Shown one piece after another: positions 1 to 5,301 of a stretch of 5,301 nucleotides of DNA. The stretch spans positions 1 to 5,301 of the forward strand of contig JAJFMM010000197.1 of NCBI GenBank assembly GCA_021772165.1. Direction: 5' to 3'. Numbering within the stretch: position 1 is the stretch's first letter; every line of letters begins with the position of its first letter. A model generated the notes under the pieces. It saw only the letters and a list, made by a program, of their open reading frames with translations. It was not told the DNA's origin and did not search any database. Source of the DNA: Chlamydiota bacterium. GTDB taxonomy: Bacteria > Chlamydiota > Chlamydiia > Chlamydiales > SM23-39. The position numbers were made by a program, and so were the translations under genes.

Positions 1-114
1 AAAGCCAATCAAAAAGAGAGATCTAATTGGGAAATTTGTGGAGGGGGCTATGGAATCCATTGGCCTGAGCTTGATGAAGATTTAAGCACAGAAGGACTCT
101 TAAGGAAGGCCTAG
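1..114 (+). CDS. DUF2442-type small protein, C-terminal fragment (5' end outside window)
   Basis: Reading frame 1 is open from the first base to a TAG at 112-114 and gives 37 residues. The segment NWEICGGGYGIHWPELDEDL followed by STEGLLRKA matches the end of small DUF2442-family proteins, which typically finish with a W-x-x-x-GGG-x-GIHWP-(D/E)-LDED-(L/I)-S-x-EGLL pattern. Seen directly: the frame, the stop and this motif. From family knowledge: DUF2442 proteins are small, of unknown biochemical role, and are often encoded beside a DUF4160 partner in what looks like a toxin-antitoxin arrangement. The partner, if present, would lie to the left of the window, so the pairing is inference. An open frame on the opposite strand at 23-241 overlaps it but has no recognisable family pattern and is taken as a shadow. 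The gene is followed 20 bp later by a long hairpin. Family assignment is fairly secure despite the short length because the GIHWPELDED core is distinctive. Confidence 0.75.
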   Translation, partial: KANQKERSNWEICGGGYGIHWPELDEDLSTEGLLRKA

Positions 115-134
115 ATAACCCCATTCCTTGAATC

Positions 135-234
135 TTGCAGATCTTTCCGATCACATTGCGATTTTCGAACTCGTTAACTAGAAGAAAGTTAATTTCGTTC
201 TGCAAATCGCAATGTGATCGGAAATCTCTAGCAA
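135..234. repeat. Long hairpin with a perfect 21-bp inverted repeat
   Basis: Bases 144-164 are the exact reverse complement of 204-224 (21 of 21; the core of the left arm is CCGATCACATTGCGATTT). The pairing continues on both sides: outside, 139-141 with 227-229 and 135-138 (TTGC) with 231-234 (GCAA); inside, 167-170 (GAAC) with 197-200 (GTTC) and 174-178 (TTAAC) with 188-192 (GTTAA), leaving a 9-nt apical loop at 179-187. In total about 37 base pairs can form over 100 nt. There is no T-run after the right arm, so it is not a standard intrinsic terminator, although it follows the DUF2442 stop codon. No clear target-site duplication was seen. It could be a small non-autonomous inverted-repeat element, a structured RNA, or an mRNA 3'-end stabiliser. 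The structure is directly visible; its function is not known. Confidence 0.8.
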
Positions 235-329
235 TCTCCAAGAAAGCGAGTTATCCAGACCTTCCCTGACATTTAACTTTACATTTAAGGAAAAACTGTA
301 AAAATGGATCGCTCGACCCAAGGAATGAG

Positions 330-1601
330 ATGAAAAAACCTACAAAATATCGCTGGTTTATCGCTAGTTTAATCTTTTTTATTACACTTGTTAATTTCAT
401 CGATCGCTCTGCTATCTCTTTTGTCATCGTTCCATTAAAACAGGAATTTGGATTCAGCGACAAAGAGTTCGGCATGATCCTTTCCGCCTTTGGATTGGGC
501 TACATTATGCTGACCGCTCTTGGCGGCTGGCTCGTCGACAAATTGGGAGCTCGCTCTGTATGGCCCATCGCTGCCGTCGCCTGGTCTCTTTGTGTCGGCC
601 TTCTTGGTTTTGCTGTCGGTTTCTGGAGCTTCGTTGGTCTGCGCATACTCCTCGGCGTTGCCGAGGGACCACACTTCCCCGCCGTGACTCGCTCGATTAG
701 CGACTGGCTGCCGCCTAACGAACGAGCGCGCGCGCTTTCCATTGGCCTTGTCGCCATTCCTCTTTCTGCTGTCGTCGGAGCGCCGATCACCTCTTATCTC
801 GTCGCCGATTTCGGCTGGCGAGTGATGTTCTTTGCTATCAGTCTGGTTGGTATTCTGTGGGCTATTGTCTGGTACTGGGCTTTTACGGACCGCCCTGAAG
901 ATTCGCCCTACGTGAGCGAAGAAGAAAAGAAACTGATCGCGACTACCTGTCCTAGACAAGCCAAAATGAATAAGACGCCGATCGACTGGCGCTTCATCCT
1001 TACGCACCCAGCGCTTGTCGCCAACAACATCGCCTATTTCGCCTTCGGCTACATGCTCTTTTTTGCAACGCTTTGGCTACCTGGCTACTTTTTGACGCAG
1101 CATGGACTCAATCTAAAAAGTGTAGGCTGGTATCTGACAATCCCTTGGCTCGTCGGTGCAATTTTCCTAAAAGCCGGTGGTTTTCTCTCCGATTGGCTCT
1201 ACAAGAAAACGGGCAGCAGCCGTCTCGCTCGCTCTCATTTGATCTGGAGCAGTCAGCTACTCGCGGCGATCTCTTTTGTTTGTTTGAGCTTCACCAGTTC
1301 TCTCGGCCTCTCGATCTTCTTCTTGAGCTTAGGTCTTGGATTTGGTCTCATGCCGCAACCCGCCTTCTTCAGCATCAACATTGACGTGGCAAAAGATCGG
1401 GCAGGCTCTTCACAAGGCGTGACATCCAGCTGCCTTTCTCTAGCAGGCGTTATCGCTCCGATTGCAACGGGCTGGCTGATCGATCTCACCGGCAGCTACC
1501 AGGCAGCCTTCCTGCTTCTGGCAGGCTTCACCGGCATCGCTGTAGTCACTGTGATTCTTTTCCACCATCCAGATCGAGAGTGGGCTCCGTCTCGCTCGTA
1601 A
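330..1601 (+). CDS. MFS permease, anion:cation symporter (ACS)-like family
   Basis: This 423-residue inner-membrane protein has the usual MFS length and two bundles of six predicted helices: roughly 10-34, 48-68, 76-96, 98-120, 137-158 and 163-186, then a charged cytoplasmic loop at 187-222, and 223-248, 264-288, 303-322, 325-345, 364-385 and 388-411. MFS motif A is present in the loop after helix 2 (GGWLVDKLGAR, 65-75), with a degenerate second copy after helix 8 (GGFLSDWLYKK, 283-293). NFIDR in helix 1 (22-26) and RILLGVAEGPHFPAV in helix 4 (105-119), followed by DWLPPNERARA (125-135), are typical of the ACS group, which includes hexuronate, glucarate/galactarate and related carboxylate transporters. 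The substrate cannot be read from sequence; a small organic anion taken up with protons or cations is the family expectation. The ATG at 330 is supported by AAGGA at 320-324 with 5-nt spacing. It stands alone, with a 215-bp gap upstream and a terminator hairpin downstream. The first ~30 codons are AT-rich compared with the rest. Confidence 0.9.
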   Translation: MKKPTKYRWFIASLIFFITLVNFIDRSAISFVIVPLKQEFGFSDKEFGMILSAFGLGYIMLTALGGWLVDKLGARSVWPIAAVAWSLCVGLLGFAVGFWSFVGLRILLGVAEGPHFPAVTRSISDWLPPNERARALSIGLVAIPLSAVVGAPITSYLVADFGWRVMFFAISLVGILWAIVWYWAFTDRPEDSPYVSEEEKKLIATTCPRQAKMNKTPIDWRFILTHPALVANNIAYFAFGYMLFFATLWLPGYFLTQHGLNLKSVGWYLTIPWLVGAIFLKAGGFLSDWLYKKTGSSRLARSHLIWSSQLLAAISFVCLSFTSSLGLSIFFLSLGLGFGLMPQPAFFSINIDVAKDRAGSSQGVTSSCLSLAGVIAPIATGWLIDLTGSYQAAFLLLAGFTGIAVVTVILFHHPDREWAPSRS

Positions 1602-1610
1602 CTACAAATC

Positions 1611-1716
1611 AGGACAGGATAGACAAGATCGCCTGTGGCGGCAGGATGTGCAGGATACACATGATTGATCCTGCATATCCTGCCCCGCAGGGATCCTGTT
1701 TATCCTGTTCTTTTTT
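1611..1716 (+). terminator. Long ATCCTG/CAGGAT palindrome with T-run, terminator of the MFS gene
   Basis: The left arm 1611-1656 pairs with the right arm 1668-1711 across an 11-nt loop (1657-1667). I count 43 pairs, with two single-base bulges in the left arm (1631 and 1639), one A-C mismatch (1626) and four G-U wobbles (1613, 1622, 1636, 1648). The stem is followed at once by TTTTTT (1711-1716), so on the plus strand it has the form of an intrinsic terminator for the permease, whose stop codon ends 10 bp before it. The wobbles pair only in plus-strand RNA and become A-C mismatches in minus-strand RNA, which favours the plus direction. The T-run overlaps the last two bases of the convergent nadE stop codon. 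The arms are built from hexamers ATCCTG or CAGGAT, mostly as 9-nt units (ATCCTG plus three variable bases), far longer than a usual terminator. This suggests a dispersed repeat that has been taken up as a terminator; that part is inference. Confidence 0.8.
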
Positions 1717-3352
1717 ATGATTTCCATTTTTGGACAATGGGGACGTTGCGTCCCCTAGAAAACGCTTTTTGCGTTACGCGGATACTGATAGGAGCTTGCC
1801 TCCGCTTGTACTCAGCCGCGTGCATCTTAGCAATCAGATCCTCCACAAAAGGCAGAGGCAGATTATGCTTTTCTGCGATCTCTTCGGCAGAAAGCCTCTC
1901 TTCAATATAGTCTTCTATGACCGGATCGAGAACTTCGTACGGCGGCAGCGTATCCTGATCCGTCTGATCTTCCTTGAGCTCCGCACTCGGCGCTCTGGTC
2001 AAAATCGCATTGGGGATGATCTCGTGCTCGCGATTGACATAACGAGATAGTTCGTAAACATACGTTTTGCTCACATCACTCAATACGGCAAAGCCGCCGC
2101 ACATGTCACCATAGAGTGTCGAATAGCCCATCGCCATCTCGCTCTTATTGCTCGTGTTGAGCAGGAGCGCTCCAAACTTATTCGAAAAGGCCATCAGGAT
2201 CTGCCCGCGTATGCGCGACTGCAGATTCTGCTCAGTCGAATCCCAAGCCCGTCCTTTGAACTCCGGCTCGAGAAGCTCTAGCGAAGCTTGAAAGAGCGTC
2301 TCGATCCCAATCTCTTTCAACTCTATTCCTAAATGTTGGCTCAGAATACGAGCATCAGAGAGGCTGCTCTCTGCAGAAAAGCGAGACGGCATCGCGATCG
2401 CCAGCACATTTTCTTTACCCAGAGCCTCTTGAGCAAGAGTAGCAACGAGGGCCGAGTCGATACCCCCCGAGAGTCCGAGAAGCGCTTTTTTAAAACCCTG
2501 CTTATGGAAATAGTCCCGCATGCCAACGACCAGAGCCCTGTACATATCCCCGATTCCATCTTCTTCAGGGCAATGGCTGCCGGCTCTCACGTCTAAATCC
2601 ACGATAAGATCATCTTCTTCAAAGCTTTTGGCCTGATGAATCAGCTCTCCTTTCTCATTGAGATGAAGGCTGCGTCCGCTAAACACCAGCTGATCATTCG
2701 CTCCTACCTGATTGCAGAGAACAAGCGGCGCTTGCAGCGCTCTTGCTGCGAGCGCAAACACGGAAAGACGCGTATCCTTGCGACGATAGGAGTAGGGCGA
2801 CGCCGAGAGATTCAGAACAAGGTCAATCTCATACTCTTGCAGCTGTTTGACCGGATCGCAAACATAGCTACTGTAGCCGACCATTTGGGAGTGTTGCCAA
2901 AAATCTTCACAGATCGTCACCGCAATGCGTTTTCCCAGATGCTCGAAAACCGACGGGCTATCTCCAGGCTCAAAATAGCGCTTCTCATCAAAGACATCGT
3001 AAGTCGGCAAGAGCTGTTTGTGATGATAGCCGAGCAGTCGGCCATCGCAAAGAACTGCCGCGCTATTGAAAAGTGGTTTTTCCTTGCCCGATTGGTTCCA
3101 AGAAGGAGTGCCGATGACGACAAAAAGCCCTTCTGTTTCTCGAGCAATCTCATTGAGCTTGGTTCCGATCCTTTCGATGAACTCGTGATCTAGGAGCAGA
3201 TCTTCAGGAGGATAGCCGCAAATAGCCAGTTCAGAGAAAACAACAACGTCCACCTCAGCTTTGCGCGAGCGCTTGAGCGCTCCGAGGATCTTCTGAACAT
3301 TTCCTTCCAGATCTCCTATCGTAGGGTTGATCTGGGCTGCCATCACTTTCAT
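1715..3352 (-). CDS. nadE: Glutamine-dependent NAD+ synthetase
   Basis: The 545-residue cytosolic enzyme makes NAD+ from nicotinic acid adenine dinucleotide, ATP and glutamine, the final step of NAD biosynthesis. Residues 1 to about 260 form a nitrilase-fold glutaminase domain with the Glu-Lys-Cys triad visible: E41 in FSELAICGYPPEDLL, K112 in HHKQLLPTYDVFDE and C148 in AVTICEDFW. Residues about 270-545 form the synthetase domain, with the ATP pyrophosphatase loop LSGGIDSAL (294-302), the block SRIRGQILMAFSNKFGALLL (379-398) followed by NTSNKSEMAMGYSTLYGD, the segment TRAPSAELKEDQTDQDTLPP (452-471) and a C-terminal FSRGRNVPI (531-539). Both active sites look intact and the length is normal for two-domain bacterial NadE. 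The start at 3352 (MKVMAAQINPTIGD) matches the family N-terminus; an internal ATG at 3343 would remove three residues that the family normally has. The ribosome-binding site is weak (GGA about 10 nt upstream). It is transcribed away from htpG and converges with the MFS gene. No U-tract terminator is evident on its own strand. Confidence 0.95.
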   Translation of the reverse strand: MKVMAAQINPTIGDLEGNVQKILGALKRSRKAEVDVVVFSELAICGYPPEDLLLDHEFIERIGTKLNEIARETEGLFVVIGTPSWNQSGKEKPLFNSAAVLCDGRLLGYHHKQLLPTYDVFDEKRYFEPGDSPSVFEHLGKRIAVTICEDFWQHSQMVGYSSYVCDPVKQLQEYEIDLVLNLSASPYSYRRKDTRLSVFALAARALQAPLVLCNQVGANDQLVFSGRSLHLNEKGELIHQAKSFEEDDLIVDLDVRAGSHCPEEDGIGDMYRALVVGMRDYFHKQGFKKALLGLSGGIDSALVATLAQEALGKENVLAIAMPSRFSAESSLSDARILSQHLGIELKEIGIETLFQASLELLEPEFKGRAWDSTEQNLQSRIRGQILMAFSNKFGALLLNTSNKSEMAMGYSTLYGDMCGGFAVLSDVSKTYVYELSRYVNREHEIIPNAILTRAPSAELKEDQTDQDTLPPYEVLDPVIEDYIEERLSAEEIAEKHNLPLPFVEDLIAKMHAAEYKRRQAPISIRVTQKAFSRGRNVPIVQKWKS

Positions 3353-3375
3353 CTCTAGTACGTCCAGCTTTTTTC

Positions 3376-3404
3376 TTGACTCTATGCAAATCTATGTTAT
3401 TTTA
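3376..3404 (+). promoter_or_regulatory. Candidate sigma70-type promoter for htpG
   Basis: In the 80-bp gap between the divergent nadE and htpG start codons, TTGACT (3376-3381) matches the -35 consensus at five of six positions. The -10 assignment is uncertain: TATTTT at 3398-3403 gives a 16-bp spacer, while the better-matching TATAAA at 3403-3408 would need 21 bp. The surrounding tract 3391-3420 is strongly AT-rich. No CIRCE element (the HrcA operator of groE and dnaK) was seen. A promoter for nadE on the opposite strand must also lie here, but I could not pick one out. Confidence 0.45.
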
Positions 3405-3416
3405 TAAATCGATTTA
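3405..3416. promoter_or_regulatory. 12-bp perfect palindrome in the htpG leader, possible operator
   Basis: TAAATCGATTTA reads identically on both strands and lies between the candidate htpG promoter and its ribosome-binding site, 16 bp before the start codon. The position would suit an operator or the transcription start region. In AT-rich DNA a palindrome of this length can also occur by chance, and no second copy was seen in the window. Confidence 0.2.
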
Positions 3417-3421
3417 ATTTT

Positions 3422-3427
3422 GGAGAG
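3422..3427 (+). promoter_or_regulatory. Ribosome-binding site of htpG
   Basis: GGAGAG is a strong Shine-Dalgarno sequence ending 5 nt before the ATG at 3433. It fixes the htpG start; there is no in-frame upstream alternative in the 80-bp gap that would be better placed. Confidence 0.75.
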
Positions 3428-3432
3428 AATCT

Positions 3433-5250
3433 ATGCGTAAAAATACTCTATCTGTTCATAGCGAAAATATTTTACCCATTATCAAAAAATGGCTTTACTC
3501 AAGCAGAGATATTTTCCTACGAGAACTCGTTTCTAACTCTTGCGATGCGATCAAGAAGCTCAGCGTGCTCAGAGAGTGCGGAGACGCCTCTGACGACGGG
3601 GACGCTCATGCCATCCACGTGAAGATCGACAAAGAGAACAAAACAGTCACGATCTCCGATAACGGCATCGGGATGACAGAAGAAGAAGTAGAAAAATATA
3701 TCGCTCAGATCGCTTTTTCCGGCGCAGAAGAATTTCTAGAGAAATACAAGAAAGAGGGTGAAAGCGATCCGATCATCGGTCACTTCGGTCTCGGCTTCTA
3801 CTCCTCTTATATGGTCGCCTCGAAAGTAGAGATCGACACGCTCTCATACAAAACAGATGCTACGCCAGTGCTCTGGAGCTGCGACGGCTCCTCCTCTTAT
3901 GAAATTGGCGCAGGTATAAGAAAAACCCGCGGAACCGATATCGTTTTACATCTCGATGAGGAGAATCTGGAGTTTCTAGAAGAAGCTAAACTCCGCGAGC
4001 TGCTCGAGCGCTACTGCGGCTTCATGCCCGTACCGATCCACCTCAACGACACCCCATTGAATAATGATGAGCCGCTCTGGACCAAAACCCCCTCTTCTTG
4101 CACAGAGCAAGAGTATCTCGCGTTCTACCGCAAGCTCTACCCAATGGAAGAAGATCCTATCTTCTGGATTCATCTCAATGTCGACTATCCATTCAATCTA
4201 CAAGGGATTCTCTACTTCCCCAAAACAACGCAGCGCTTCGACGCAAAAAAGAGCGCCATCAAGCTGTTTTGCAACCGCGTCTTTGTCTCTGACGACTGCG
4301 CAGAGATCCTTCCCGATTACCTCATGATCTTACGCGGTGCGATCGATAGCCCGGATATTCCGCTCAATGTCTCTCGCTCCTATCTACAGGTAGATAAGAA
4401 AGTAAAACAGCTCGGCACCCATATTTCCAAAAAGGTCGCCGACAAACTCAACTCTCTTTTCAAAACCGACCGCGAAGCCTACATCAGCAACTTCGCAGAA
4501 TTCGAGCCTCTTCTCAAATTCGGTCTCTTGCAAGATGAGAAGTTTCTTGAGCGCGTCAAAGATATCCTGATCTGGAAAAATAACAAAGATGAGTGGACCA
4601 CTGCTCAAGAATATCTCGATCGCGCTAAAGAGAAAAAAATCTACTACTGCAGCGAACAGTGCTCTCAGAAGATCCAGAAAGCCTATCTCGATCGCGATAT
4701 TGAGCTGATCTTTGCCTCGCAAGCGATCAACTCTCCTGTGATGAGCACTTTGGAAGCGCCCCTCAAGGCGACCTTCCAACGGATCGACAGCGTCCTCGAC
4801 GACGCTCTGCTCGATGAGACGCGAGAAAAAACCGTTCTCGATTCAGACGGGAAATCGGTCTCGGGACGCATCGCAGACTTTTTCAGGAAAGAGCTCCCCT
4901 CTGAGCTCAAGGTCGAGGCGAAGAGCCTCTCCACTGACTCGGTCGCAGGAGCCCTGTTCCTCGATGAGCAGACACGCAGAATGCGCGACTTTTTCGTGCT
5001 CACCCAGAAGAAGATGGAGCCTAACCTCTTCAGTTCTGGAACCACCTTCGTCGTCAATACCAATAATAAGCTCGTCCTGGAGTCCTTCCGTCTATCGGAC
5101 AAGCAGCCAGAGCTTGCCAGCCGCCTGGCCTCTCAGGTCTATGACCTCGCTCGCCTCTCCCAGAGAGAGCTGGATCCGACTGAGTATGAACAGGTATTGA
5201 CCCGCCAGCAGGAGCTCCTAGAAGAGCTCACTGAAAAGCTCCCCTCGTAA
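3433..5250 (+). CDS. htpG: Hsp90-family molecular chaperone HtpG
   Basis: This 605-residue cytosolic ATP-dependent chaperone is close to the length of other bacterial HtpG proteins. The N-terminal GHKL ATPase domain (about 1-215) shows the N-box FLRELVSNSCDAI (28-40) with E31 as the expected catalytic base and N35 as the Mg-ATP ligand, the G1 box DNGIGM (76-81), the lid segment IAFSGAEEF (93-101) and the glycine-rich GHFGLGFYSSYMV (116-128). The middle domain (about 215-480) contains FWIHLNVDYPFNLQGILYFP (244-263) and IDSPDIPLNVSRSYLQ (304-319), where R315 corresponds to the conserved arginine that senses ATP phosphate. The C-terminal dimerisation domain (about 490-605) includes ALFLDEQTRRMRDFF and FVVNTNNKLV. 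The IAFSGAEEFLEKY, GHFGLG and SRSYLQ variants (instead of IAKSGT, GQFGVG and SREILQ) place it with the Bacteroidota/Chlamydiota type. All key residues are present, so it should be active. It is probably monocistronic, with a strong RBS and a hairpin after the stop. Confidence 0.97.
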   Translation: MRKNTLSVHSENILPIIKKWLYSSRDIFLRELVSNSCDAIKKLSVLRECGDASDDGDAHAIHVKIDKENKTVTISDNGIGMTEEEVEKYIAQIAFSGAEEFLEKYKKEGESDPIIGHFGLGFYSSYMVASKVEIDTLSYKTDATPVLWSCDGSSSYEIGAGIRKTRGTDIVLHLDEENLEFLEEAKLRELLERYCGFMPVPIHLNDTPLNNDEPLWTKTPSSCTEQEYLAFYRKLYPMEEDPIFWIHLNVDYPFNLQGILYFPKTTQRFDAKKSAIKLFCNRVFVSDDCAEILPDYLMILRGAIDSPDIPLNVSRSYLQVDKKVKQLGTHISKKVADKLNSLFKTDREAYISNFAEFEPLLKFGLLQDEKFLERVKDILIWKNNKDEWTTAQEYLDRAKEKKIYYCSEQCSQKIQKAYLDRDIELIFASQAINSPVMSTLEAPLKATFQRIDSVLDDALLDETREKTVLDSDGKSVSGRIADFFRKELPSELKVEAKSLSTDSVAGALFLDEQTRRMRDFFVLTQKKMEPNLFSSGTTFVVNTNNKLVLESFRLSDKQPELASRLASQVYDLARLSQRELDPTEYEQVLTRQQELLEELTEKLPS

Positions 5251-5261
5251 CACTTTCCCAA

Positions 5262-5291
5262 AGCCCCAGTCTTTATTCTAAAACTGGGGCT
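5262..5291 (+). terminator. Hairpin after htpG, probable terminator
   Basis: AGCCCCAGT (5262-5270) pairs perfectly with ACTGGGGCT (5283-5291) around a 12-nt loop, starting 11 bp after the htpG stop codon. The 9-bp GC-rich stem and its position fit a transcription terminator. There is no T-run in the ten bases left before the window ends (CTATAATACC), so it is not a classical intrinsic terminator as far as can be seen. Confidence 0.6.
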
Positions 5292-5301
5292 CTATAATAC
5301 C

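Noticed and set aside
23..241. 72-residue open frame on the minus strand
   Set aside because: It overlaps the DUF2442 tail on the other strand and half of the inverted repeat, and its translation shows no recognisable family pattern. The plus-strand frame 1 has a clear motif.
278..306. TTTACA (278-283) as a -35 box for the permease
   Set aside because: No acceptable -10 box lies 16-18 bp downstream; the nearest candidate TGTAAA is only 14 bp away, so no promoter was called.
435..1007. 190-residue minus-strand open frame inside the permease gene
   Set aside because: It is antisense to well-conserved MFS helices and has a low-complexity, charge-rich composition typical of a shadow frame.
2636..3193. 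185-residue plus-strand open frame inside nadE
   Set aside because: It is antisense to the glutaminase domain, including the catalytic Lys and Cys codons, and has no family pattern of its own.
3353..3432. CIRCE or other heat-shock operator upstream of htpG
   Set aside because: No TTAGCACTC-N9-GAGTGCTAA arrangement or close variant is present.
4683..5102. 139-residue minus-strand open frame inside htpG
   Set aside because: It is serine/arginine-rich shadow coding opposite the conserved HtpG C-terminal domain.
3433..5250. HtpG substitutions in the lid and SRSYLQ motif as a sign of a degenerate chaperone
   Set aside because: These variants are normal for the Bacteroidota/Chlamydiota type of HtpG, and the catalytic residues are intact.

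Overview
The window carries three complete protein-coding genes, the 3' end of a fourth, and two unusually strong palindromic elements in the intergenic spaces. Coding DNA looks roughly balanced in GC and the short intergenic stretches are AT-richer. No tRNA, rRNA, CRISPR array or transposase gene is visible. The best guess for the source is an environmental (Parachlamydiales-like) member of the Chlamydiota or a related PVC/Bacteroidota-type lineage. This rests mainly on the HtpG, whose motifs (SENILPIIKKWLYS near the N-terminus, IAFSGAEEFLEKY, IGHFGLGFYSSYMV, FWIHLNVDYPF, LNVSRSYLQ) follow the Bacteroidota/Chlamydiota type and not the Escherichia or Bacillus type. That placement is an inference from remembered family patterns, not a search result.

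Layout: (1) 1-114, plus strand, the last 37 codons of a DUF2442-type small protein, cut off by the window edge. (2) 115-329, a non-coding gap holding a long hairpin (135-234) whose core is a perfect 21-bp inverted repeat. (3) 330-1601, plus strand, a 12-helix MFS permease of the anion:cation symporter (ACS) type. (4) 1602-1714, a convergent gap filled by a second, about 100-nt near-perfect hairpin built from ATCCTG/CAGGAT hexamers and ending in a T-run, which should terminate the permease transcript. (5) 1715-3352, minus strand, glutamine-dependent NAD+ synthetase (nadE). (6) 3353-3432, an 80-bp divergent control region between nadE and htpG. (7) 3433-5250, plus strand, the Hsp90 chaperone htpG. 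(8) 5262-5291, a GC-rich hairpin after htpG.

The genes do not form one operon: permease and nadE converge, and nadE and htpG diverge. Their roles (small-organic-anion uptake, the last step of NAD synthesis, stress chaperone) are separate housekeeping or nutritional functions. I found no convincing new defence or other multi-gene system. The points most worth following are the two hairpin elements, which look like dispersed or structured repeats, and the probable toxin-antitoxin-like locus entering from the left edge.
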